DNA of 20,639 nt from assembly GCA_003231925.1 (NCBI GenBank), contig QIKK01000002.1:1-20639 (forward strand). Direction: 5' to 3'. The stretch comes from Candidatus Saccharimonadota bacterium (GTDB taxonomy: Bacteria; Patescibacteriota; Saccharimonadia; Saccharimonadales; SZUA-47). Position numbers and translations under genes: made by a program. Under the pieces are notes generated by a model. That model did no database searches, was not told where the DNA came from, and was given only the letters and a program-made list of their open reading frames with translations. Position 1 is the first letter of the stretch, and each line of letters starts with the position of its first letter. Of this stretch, positions 14,945 to 20,639 are shown piece after piece.

Positions 14945-16377
14945 TTTTTTAACTCTACAGTGCAAGTACTTTTTAACTCTACTTTTATCTTTTGATACAT
15001 GTCATCAGTATCGTTTGTGATTTTAGCGGCATACTCATTGGCATTCTTTTGTAACTTTAGAACATCCAGCTGGTCCTCTTCACTACTGTCCAGTACCAAA
15101 TCTAGCATTAATTGTTGGGCCATAACTGAATAAATATCTGTTGGCGATTGCTTTAATACTTCTAGTAATTTTTTACCTGTTTCTAGAGCTACCCTAGCCT
15201 CCAAGGCTAACTCAGACCCAAAATGTGAAAATTCCTCAGCTACCCGATAGGAAGCTAGGGACTTCAAAGTCTGTGACGCCAATACTTTTTGCCTTTTAAC
15301 TTGTCCAACACCGCCAACACGAGTAACACTAAGCCCTAAACTTAAAGCTGGTCTAATACCGCCCCTAAATAGAGCCTTATCCAAAATCCATTGCCCATCG
15401 GTAATAGACATAATGTTGGTAGGTAGATAGGCGGTAATGTCACCACCAGCTGCGTTAACTAGCGGAATAGATGTTAGGTGAGCACCGTTTTTGTCCAAGC
15501 GCCCTGCCCTCTCTAGTAAACTAGAGTGAGCATAGAACATATCCCCAGGATAAGAATCTCTACCTGGGCTAACACCAGACAATAAAGCCACCTCCCGATA
15601 AGCATGGGCGTGAGAAGTCAAATCGTCATAAATGATAATAGTATCCTGAGCTAACTCCTGCCAGAAATATTCGGCCATAGCAGCTCCGACATACGGTGCG
15701 ATATAACTCATAATTAGCGATTCAAACATCGTGCTAACAATGACTACGGCATTCTCTAAACTACCGCTTTTTTCTAGCCTTGAGAGGAGGGTGTCAACAT
15801 CACTACGTCGTTTTGCTATTAAAACGTACACAACTACTTGATCGGTGTTCTTTTGATTAATCGTAAGTTGAGTTACAAGAGTACTTTTACCAGATTTACT
15901 ATCCCCAAGCAAAGCCATACGCTGACCTCTAACAATTGGGAATAAGGCATCAATCGCAGTTACACCACTCTCGAGTTGAACATCCAATAGCTTTCTCTCA
16001 TATAGTGGTGGCGCGTCATTAAATACTGGCCAAACTCTTTCTGCTACTATAGGCCCTTTGCCGTCTAACGGATCACCAGTAACACTGATTACTCTACCGA
16101 TAAAATCCTTACCTACTTTAGAGACTAGCTCGTTGTGTTGAATAACAACAATCATACCTGTTTTGACTTCGGTACTTCCCATATGTAAAATTAATACATA
16201 ATCTCTTAGCACTTGGTGCACGAAGCCTTTAGAACCATCTTCAAACATTACCAACGAGTGTACCCTGCAGGGCTGAAGCCCTTTGACAGAAACCAGGAAC
16301 TTCTTGACACCAATAACTTCTCCAACTGGTTTACCAGATTCAACAAGCTTATCAAAATGTTGATTTCCGGTATTCAT
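14941..16377 (-). CDS. atpA: F1 ATPase alpha subunit
   Basis: A 478-residue non-catalytic nucleotide-binding subunit. The P-loop is GDSKSGKS at 158-165 (usual GDRQTGKT), with the Walker B strand TIIIYDDLTSHAHAYRE at 246-262. The SPGRDSYPGDMFYAHSSLLERAG block identifies alpha. The arginine finger sits in LSVTRVGG (Arg353), which completes the beta active sites. The protein is about 30 residues shorter than usual, and the N-terminal helix that normally docks the delta subunit is reduced to about 16 residues before the beta barrel (GEVIGVKKFLVSVKGL). It overlaps the gene above it by ATGA and the gene below it in the same way. Confidence 0.97.
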   Translation of the reverse strand: MNTGNQHFDKLVESGKPVGEVIGVKKFLVSVKGLQPCRVHSLVMFEDGSKGFVHQVLRDYVLILHMGSTEVKTGMIVVIQHNELVSKVGKDFIGRVISVTGDPLDGKGPIVAERVWPVFNDAPPLYERKLLDVQLESGVTAIDALFPIVRGQRMALLGDSKSGKSTLVTQLTINQKNTDQVVVYVLIAKRRSDVDTLLSRLEKSGSLENAVVIVSTMFESLIMSYIAPYVGAAMAEYFWQELAQDTIIIYDDLTSHAHAYREVALLSGVSPGRDSYPGDMFYAHSSLLERAGRLDKNGAHLTSIPLVNAAGGDITAYLPTNIMSITDGQWILDKALFRGGIRPALSLGLSVTRVGGVGQVKRQKVLASQTLKSLASYRVAEEFSHFGSELALEARVALETGKKLLEVLKQSPTDIYSVMAQQLMLDLVLDSSEEDQLDVLKLQKNANEYAAKITNDTDDMYQKIKVELKSTCTVELKK

Positions 16378-17024
16378 TCTTCTGTTCCTTTAGTTTGTTG
16401 AGGAGGCTGTGCAATAGCTTCCGGAACAACTATTTCAATATTAGTAGCGGTTTTGACTGTAGATTGTGCCGTTTCATCTATCGGTAGAGAGGTTTTTACA
16501 GTACCTTGTGGAGACGAATTTTCTGGTTGGTCGTCTTCTGCAACCGCTTTGTGCAGTTCTTTTAGAAAAAAATCTTGTTTATTATCAAAAAATCGTCTTA
16601 GAGAAAAATCAAAAGATTTGTTATTAGTACGGACAATACAACCAGCCCCAATATTAGGTTGTAACCCTACTCTAACCAATGTCATTTTATTTATATTCTC
16701 GCGTAACCAAAAGACAATTTTTTGCATATACGAACCAGGGGGGTCAACACTAAAGCTCATGTGCAATATCGGAGCTCGTTTTAATACTTTAGAGAGTTGA
16801 TCAAGCAATATTTCACGATCTTTTTCCTGCAGTAGATTCATATTGTTAGTTACCACTAATTCATCTAAAAGTTTACTGTATCTTGGTGGTGACTGAGGAG
16901 CACCGCCCTTACGAATAGTTGTCTGTCTAAAAAATTCATCTAGGTTTTCTGTCTCGTGTAGTAATCGTGCTACATCCATTGGACCAATTACTGCGAGAGG
17001 GAGTTTTAATAGTTTTTTTTCCAC
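16374..17024 (-). CDS. atpH: F-type ATPase delta subunit with disordered C-terminal extension
   Basis: Delta joins the top of F1 to the peripheral stalk. The 216-residue product has a helical N-terminal part (about 1-85), somewhat shorter than in E. coli. A domain at about 90-165 matches the delta C-terminal domain: KIVFWLRENINKMTLVRVGLQPNIGAGCIVRTNN followed by SFDFSLRRFFDN. The tail 166-216 is low in hydrophobics and rich in Pro, Thr, Gln and Glu, with TVKT occurring twice (QGTVKTSLP, QSTVKTATN). It has no counterpart in ordinary delta. The start is GTG at 17024, set by a strong AGGAGG nine bases upstream. It lies 18 bases after the b-like gene and overlaps atpA by ATGA. Confidence 0.8.
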   Translation of the reverse strand: MEKKLLKLPLAVIGPMDVARLLHETENLDEFFRQTTIRKGGAPQSPPRYSKLLDELVVTNNMNLLQEKDREILLDQLSKVLKRAPILHMSFSVDPPGSYMQKIVFWLRENINKMTLVRVGLQPNIGAGCIVRTNNKSFDFSLRRFFDNKQDFFLKELHKAVAEDDQPENSSPQGTVKTSLPIDETAQSTVKTATNIEIVVPEAIAQPPQQTKGTEE

Positions 17025-17033
17025 CTTATTATT

Positions 17034-17039
17034 CCTCCT
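17034..17039 (-). promoter_or_regulatory. Ribosome binding site deciding the GTG start of the delta gene
   Basis: Minus strand AGGAGG with a nine-base spacer to GTG 17024. It lies in the 18-base gap after the b-like gene and is the best Shine-Dalgarno in the operon. Confidence 0.7.
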
Positions 17040-17042
17040 CTT

Positions 17043-17669
17043 TCAGGCTCCATCTTTAATGTCACGTATGATGGCTTCTTTGTTCTCTTCAAGTTGCGAC
17101 AATATAAACTCTAACTGCTCGCTTAGATCTATCTGATCACCAATAGCCTCCAGCACATAATGATTGACTATATCGGCCATTTGCTTCTCAAATCTAGCTA
17201 GATTTCTACTTTTTTCGGCTGTAAGTTTTTCGGTTAACTGTGCTGATAGTAATTCTCTCTGTTGCTCAATAGTATCCTGTGTTTTTTGGATAGAATCTAT
17301 GGCGAGCTGTTTTGCATCGTTGATAGACTCTTCATATTTTGCAAATTCATCTTTTAATACACGAGTAATCTCTGTTTTCATGAAATCATTTAACTGAGAG
17401 GTTGTCAGGCGTAAGTCTTGTTGTAGGAACATGGCATTCTCACCAATAATCTTCTCAAAGTGTAGTCGCCCTCTGTTGCGCAATTCTTCCCGGAATTCGT
17501 CATTAAAAATATGCTCAATGTCCTCTTCGGCTATGTCTTTGAAATTGTTGGGTGTGTTTTTAGGATCTTTTCGGCTCGAAGGGCTTGATTTACGGAACAC
17601 AGACATTATCACAACCACGGTAACAATCAGAATAACAGCTAATATCAGTATTAATATTCCTAGACTCAT
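17043..17669 (-). CDS. atpF: Probable b-type peripheral stalk subunit of the ATPase
   Basis: A 208-residue protein with one N-terminal membrane helix (2-25, SLGILILILAVILIVTVVVIM), a linker rich in Ser, Pro and Lys, and then a long helix of about 150 residues with coiled-coil pattern (LKDEFAKYEESINDAKQLAI, then QQRELLSAQLTEKLTAEKS). The C-terminal stretch (MADIVNHYVLEAIG, then LSQLEENKEAI) matches the general shape of a b subunit end. Sequence identity to known b proteins is low, as is usual for this family. The call rests on shape and on the position directly before delta and alpha. It is longer than the usual 155-170 residues because of the linker and the early coiled coil. The start is ATG 17669 with AGAGAA eight bases upstream. 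Confidence 0.7.
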   Translation of the reverse strand: MSLGILILILAVILIVTVVVIMSVFRKSSPSSRKDPKNTPNNFKDIAEEDIEHIFNDEFREELRNRGRLHFEKIIGENAMFLQQDLRLTTSQLNDFMKTEITRVLKDEFAKYEESINDAKQLAIDSIQKTQDTIEQQRELLSAQLTEKLTAEKSRNLARFEKQMADIVNHYVLEAIGDQIDLSEQLEFILSQLEENKEAIIRDIKDGA

Positions 17670-17718
17670 ATTTTATTCTCTACGCCAATGAGAGCCCCCA
17701 CCGCTTTCTTGCTAATGT

Positions 17719-18564
17719 TTATAATCTCAGTAATAAATATACCCCAAATAAGCCCACGAGGAAAATTATAATGCTCGTTAAAACGATTTGAAGCAAGCTT
17801 TTTGTGATAGATTTTTTTGATAACGGGTTACGACCGATAGATATTACGCTACTACGAATTCCGACATACAGTAAACTACCAGATATTGACGCAGCCGCAA
17901 GTAAAATAAAAAGTCCAACATAAACACGAACTGGGCTAACTTGTCCGCCAGCTATAGTTTCTGTGGCCTTTTTAAGAAAACTCGGCAAATTTGACTGAGT
18001 AGATTTTGCAAGCGGATTTGGGCCAACGCTAATGTCTACTCTAATCCGCCCAATTGCTACTGGCCTGGAACCACCAGCTACGTTTTTGAGCTCTACGGTA
18101 CTAATAACGTTAGTCCTACCGTCAAAACCCAGAATGGCTTTACCAACCACAAAACGGTCATTCTCTCCGGCTTTCTTGGCAATTCCAGCTATGCTGGATA
18201 TTGTTATAAAATCTCCTGGGTTAATTGCTCCAGCTTCGGTCCCAACTAGAACATCAAACCTACCGATAGAGGCAACAAAAGTCTTTTCTTTTGTTGCTGA
18301 TAGTGTCAGCGCTGAGTCATTTGCGCCAACCACAACGCCCTGCAATCTTTTTGCATTCTCTGATGTAGCGGCGACTACTTTGCTAGTGTCTTTAGCGTCT
18401 ATAGAAACAACTGTACCACGCTGTAAAATTTTGTTTGCGGTATAGCCCTGCGTTATTGATTGCCCGGCCGTACGCATGCTTAAAGATAAAACTATAATAC
18501 CAAGCAGACCTATAAAGGCCGCTACTCTTTTGAATGATAATTTACTTTTTATTTGACGTAGCAC
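17719..18564 (-). CDS. Three-helix membrane protein leading the ATPase operon, with c-subunit-like C-terminal hairpin
   Basis: A 281-residue protein with no assigned function. Helix 1 (13-32) is a signal anchor. Residues 35-175 form an exported beta domain with DVLVGTEAGAINPGDFITIS and SIAGIAKKAG, then VVGKAIL, a pattern also met in phage-type cap or fibre domains. A Ser/Lys linker (180-208) leads to helix 2 (214-236), a basic loop and helix 3 (258-279). By the positive-inside rule the loop is cytoplasmic and both hairpin ends face out, as in the F0 c subunit. The loop contains RNP (245-247), like the conserved c-subunit loop R-Q/N-P, and the gene occupies the atpE position before atpF. However, residues 209-281 contain no Asp or Glu. 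The residue 20 after the loop Arg, where E. coli c has Asp61, is Ile265. The start is GTG 18564 with AGAGG 11 bases upstream. Confidence 0.75.
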   Translation of the reverse strand: MLRQIKSKLSFKRVAAFIGLLGIIVLSLSMRTAGQSITQGYTANKILQRGTVVSIDAKDTSKVVAATSENAKRLQGVVVGANDSALTLSATKEKTFVASIGRFDVLVGTEAGAINPGDFITISSIAGIAKKAGENDRFVVGKAILGFDGRTNVISTVELKNVAGGSRPVAIGRIRVDISVGPNPLAKSTQSNLPSFLKKATETIAGGQVSPVRVYVGLFILLAAASISGSLLYVGIRSSVISIGRNPLSKKSITKSLLQIVLTSIIIFLVGLFGVYLLLRL

Positions 18565-18586
18565 TAATTCAGTACCTCTAAAGATA

Positions 18587-18616
18587 ATTATAACGCTTTT
18601 GCTAACTAGATACCAA
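18587..18616 (-). promoter_or_regulatory. Promoter of the ATPase operon
   Basis: Minus strand TTGGTA (18611-18616), 18-base spacer, perfect TATAAT (18587-18592). The predicted start is about 16 bases before the GTG at 18564, leaving room for the AGAGG. It lies between the desulfurase stop and the first operon gene, so the operon seems to start with the three-helix membrane protein. Confidence 0.6.
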
Positions 18617-18630
18617 CTTGGCTGTATACC

Positions 18631-19770
18631 CTACGCTTTTAGAGCAATTTTAAGTTTTTGCAATACTATGCATAGCTGAGCTTTTGTAGTATCCCGGCCA
18701 ATAGAAAAACGTAGACTAGCTCTTGCTTGGTCGTCCGTCTTCCCTATTGCCAAGAGTACATGAGACGGAGTGTCATCACTAGCGCTACAAGCAGACCCTT
18801 TAGCCACATCAATACCCATGCCATCCAGGGCAAAAAGTACTCTCTCATTATCTATACCAGAAAAAATAGCGTGTATATTATTAGCTATTCGTAATTTTCT
18901 GTGTCCATTAATTTCAGCATCAAATCGGCTTACTAGTTCTTCTGTAAAATAATCCCGCAACTTAGTCGTACTATTAGCCCTTAATGATCGCCCCAGGTCC
19001 GCAAGTTCAAGAGCCTTGGCAAAGCCAACAGCAAAAGCAACATTTTCTGTACCAGACCGCAAACCCCATTCTTGTCCACCACCAACAATTAATGGCTCCA
19101 TAATAATTCCAGCTTTTCTATATAAAACTCCGCTCTGTTTTGGCCCATATATCTTTCCGCCGTTTAGGGTCATTAAATCTACTCCTAATCTGGAGACATT
19201 TACACTTAGGTACAGTGGTGCTTGGCAAGCATCGCTGTGCAGATAAATCGGTAATTTATTTCCGCTCTCCCTACGACTTTTACGTATTCTTCGTACTACT
19301 TCAGATATTTCTTTCACTGGTTGCAGGGTACCTATTTCGTTATTGACTAACATTACACTGATTAACGCTGTTTTATCAGTGATATGTTCTTCTAAAATAT
19401 CTGTCCTAATACATCCCTTACTGTCAACAGGCACCAATTTATTATTAAACTTTTCTGCCATTCGCAACACTGCTTCATGTTCAATTGCGCTTACAATAAC
19501 TTCTGCATCCGGATACTGACTCATAACTCCGTAAATCGCTAGATTATTAGACTCTGTACCTCCAGCCGTAAATATAATTTCAGGGGGTTTGGCACTGATT
19601 ATCTTAGCAACCTGTTGCCTGGATTGTTCCAGCGCTTCCTTAGCACTCTTAGCTCCATGATACTGTGCTGATGGATTATAAAAATTTTCTGCAAAATAGG
19701 GGCTCATTGCCTTAATAACCCGCTTATCAGCTGGGGTTGCGGCTGCATAATCTAGGTATATTCTTTTCAT
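18631..19770 (-). CDS. iscS: Cysteine desulfurase (IscS/NifS family)
   Basis: A PLP enzyme that takes sulfur from L-cysteine as a persulfide on its own cysteine and passes it to Fe-S assembly or tRNA thiolation. The 379-residue product has YLDYAAATP at the start, TAGGTESNN at 68-76, the PLP-stacking His98 in SAIEHEA, and NNEIGTLQP at 143-151. It also has Asp180 in HSDACQA, the Schiff-base Lys206 in NGGKIYGPKQSG, GLRSGTEN at 236-243, and the catalytic Cys328 in GSACSA. The motif around the lysine (NGGKIYGPKQ) departs from the common SGHKxxGPKG but keeps the lysine. No iscU or suf gene is seen nearby; MnmA, encoded in this window, is one likely acceptor. The upstream gene ends 20 bases before its ATG. 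Confidence 0.95.
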   Translation of the reverse strand: MKRIYLDYAAATPADKRVIKAMSPYFAENFYNPSAQYHGAKSAKEALEQSRQQVAKIISAKPPEIIFTAGGTESNNLAIYGVMSQYPDAEVIVSAIEHEAVLRMAEKFNNKLVPVDSKGCIRTDILEEHITDKTALISVMLVNNEIGTLQPVKEISEVVRRIRKSRRESGNKLPIYLHSDACQAPLYLSVNVSRLGVDLMTLNGGKIYGPKQSGVLYRKAGIIMEPLIVGGGQEWGLRSGTENVAFAVGFAKALELADLGRSLRANSTTKLRDYFTEELVSRFDAEINGHRKLRIANNIHAIFSGIDNERVLFALDGMGIDVAKGSACSASDDTPSHVLLAIGKTDDQARASLRFSIGRDTTKAQLCIVLQKLKIALKA

Positions 19771-19789
19771 CTACTTTAAGTATTGTGGC

Positions 19790-20167
19790 TTAAGATTTAT
19801 TAGTTTTATTGTATATATGCTTTTTTGCCCGATGTAAGTAGATTTTTGCGGCCTTTTCAAGGTTGTGAGCTTCTTTTAGCGATACACTCTGGGGGTGACC
19901 GTTATTTATGGTTTTTACGATATTTTTATTACTAATAATATAGCGTGTTACTCTTGTCTTACGTCCCTCGGTAGTTTGCCACTCTTCATGCCAAACCCAA
20001 TTATGCTCGTCTAGGCAAAAGAACTCTCTTACCCCTCCTTTAGGAATGGGTCCGAATATATCACGAGAGATGCTAGACTCTTGTCTAATCAATTCATTTA
20101 ATATTTCTTTACGTCGTTGTTCTGGATTTTTGGACAACTTACTAAAAAATTGAGTAAAAATATTCAT
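19790..20167 (-). CDS. Unrecognised small cytoplasmic protein
   Basis: A 125-residue protein without signal peptide or membrane helix. It starts with a basic helical part (MNIFTQFFSKLSKNPEQRRKEIL...), then has a central beta-rich part with aromatic residues (REFFCLDEHNWVWHEEW, then TRVTRYIISN). A basic helical C-terminus follows (NLEKAAKIYLHRAKKHIYNK). I know no family for it. The codon use and tight packing (12 bases after the frame upstream, 19 bases before iscS) suggest a real gene in the same transcription unit as its neighbours. The basic ends would allow nucleic acid or membrane surface contact, but this is a guess. Confidence 0.75.
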   Translation of the reverse strand: MNIFTQFFSKLSKNPEQRRKEILNELIRQESSISRDIFGPIPKGGVREFFCLDEHNWVWHEEWQTTEGRKTRVTRYIISNKNIVKTINNGHPQSVSLKEAHNLEKAAKIYLHRAKKHIYNKTNKS

Positions 20168-20179
20168 ATCTAGATATTT

Positions 20180-20553
20180 CTAATTATCGCTGTTTAAGAA
20201 TACAGAGTCAATTCTGGCTCGAGCTACTTCAATAGATGGGACCCTGATATCTTCTGGCCTTACCAATGCTAAAGTTTCTTTCGCTCCTGATGCTGATGAC
20301 GGAACTTCTTCAATACCCACTGGAACTCTTTCTACTACTGCTGAGAGAGTTGGGCTAAAGGCCTTTTCTGCTAGTTGGCTTGGTACCGATTGAGAATCTG
20401 TGTTTTCAATGGCTTCCTTTCCTGCAACTAGCGTCCAACCGCTTTCACCAGTGAATCTTCTCTAGCTATGAGAAATTCCATAAAGCCACTTTGGATGACC
20501 TCACGATGTTTCTCTGGGACAAAAAGCCTATTTAATTTTTGCAATGGATTCAT
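20180..20553 (-). pseudogene. Unrecognised small gene, interrupted by a frameshift in this sequence
   Basis: From ATG 20553 one frame gives MNPLQKLNRLFVPEKHREVI then QSGFMEFLIAREDSLVKAVGR and stops at TAG 20428-20430. Another frame is open from 20461 down to TAG at 20180-20182. It encodes TGESGWTLVAGKEAIEN, a long Pro/Ser/Val-rich stretch, and SIEVARARIDSVFLNSDN. A single-base change between about 20431 and 20461 would join them as REDS-x-GESGW, a protein of about 126 residues. The start lies five bases after the TatD stop and the end 12 bases before the next start, so the joined gene fills the gap exactly. The family is unknown. It may be a sequence error or a real lesion. Confidence 0.65.
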
Positions 20554-20558
20554 TATTC

Positions 20559-20639
20559 TTAAAGTTTGAAGAGTTTTTGAGCGTTACTTGTTGTCACGCT
20601 AGCAACTTCTTCTGGGCTCTCACACCTTATTTTACTAAT
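20559..20639 (-). CDS. tatD: Probable TatD-family deoxyribonuclease, last 26 codons only
   Basis: The window cuts this gene, leaving the C-terminal residues ISKIRCESPEEVASVTTSN and AQKLFKL before a TAA at 20559-20561. The pattern I..IR.E..EEVA..T..NA..LF.L is the usual final helix of TatD-family metal-dependent hydrolases. The catalytic residues lie outside the window, so the call rests on the tail alone. Confidence 0.65.
   Translation of the reverse strand: MSKIRCESPEEVASVTTSNAQKLFKL

Noticed and set aside
14945..14965. Upstream start for the gamma subunit (ATG 14965)
   Set aside because: It adds MHCRVKK deep inside the alpha gene and has no ribosome site, while ATG 14944 shows the same ATGA overlap as the neighbouring junctions.
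18463..18480. Third copy of the CGGCCGTAC motif
   Set aside because: Only about ten bases match, the AATTTGATG part is missing, and it lies inside coding sequence for the start of the three-helix protein. Chance is the best explanation.

Overview
The window looks like a chromosomal segment of a Patescibacteria (CPR) bacterium, most probably Saccharibacteria (TM7). The reasons are an AT-rich genome with small tightly packed genes, minimised versions of housekeeping proteins (AlaRS, F1 epsilon), a PaaX/Cas2-like protein of the type common in CPR genomes, and a set of large secreted Ser/Thr-rich beta proteins. TGA is used as an ordinary stop (for example at the ends of atpA and atpG), which argues against the UGA-recoding CPR lineages. 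The lineage is inferred from gene style; no search was run.

Layout. Positions 1-3066 (minus strand) hold the 5' part of an FtsA-like actin-fold ATPase and a shortened alanyl-tRNA synthetase. Positions 3200-3909 hold one plus-strand gene for a winged-helix/Cas2-like (PaaX-type) protein. It lies between two 25-bp direct repeats, and a possible relic of a second gene copy follows. mnmA (3936-4988) comes next. Positions 5123-11223 form a minus-strand block of six exported or membrane-anchored proteins: a PKD/Ig protein with a C-terminal anchor, a DUF916-like protein with a C-terminal anchor, three related secreted beta proteins, and a small membrane-anchored protein whose reading frame is broken at a T5 run. 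A plus-strand gene (11354-12334) encodes a membrane-anchored fibre-like protein.

Positions 12417-18616 hold an F1-type ATPase operon (minus strand): a leading 281-residue membrane protein, then b-like, delta, alpha, gamma, beta and epsilon. Three of the junctions are ATGA overlaps. No ordinary a or c subunit gene is present. The leading gene sits where atpE normally lies. Its C-terminal hairpin looks like a c-subunit hairpin with an RNP loop, but it has no acidic residue at all. Positions 18631-20639 hold a cysteine desulfurase, a small unrecognised gene, a second unrecognised gene that is frameshifted in this sequence, and the last 26 codons of a probable tatD.

How the genes may work together: the cysteine desulfurase can supply sulfur to MnmA for tRNA 2-thiouridine. 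The DUF916-like protein and the three related beta proteins look like a surface-assembly locus. The ATPase operon is either an ordinary ATP synthase whose a and c genes lie elsewhere, or an F1 head coupled to a non-ion-translocating membrane part. No CRISPR array, tRNA, rRNA or transposase was seen, and no gap longer than 300 bases is left once the broken genes are counted.
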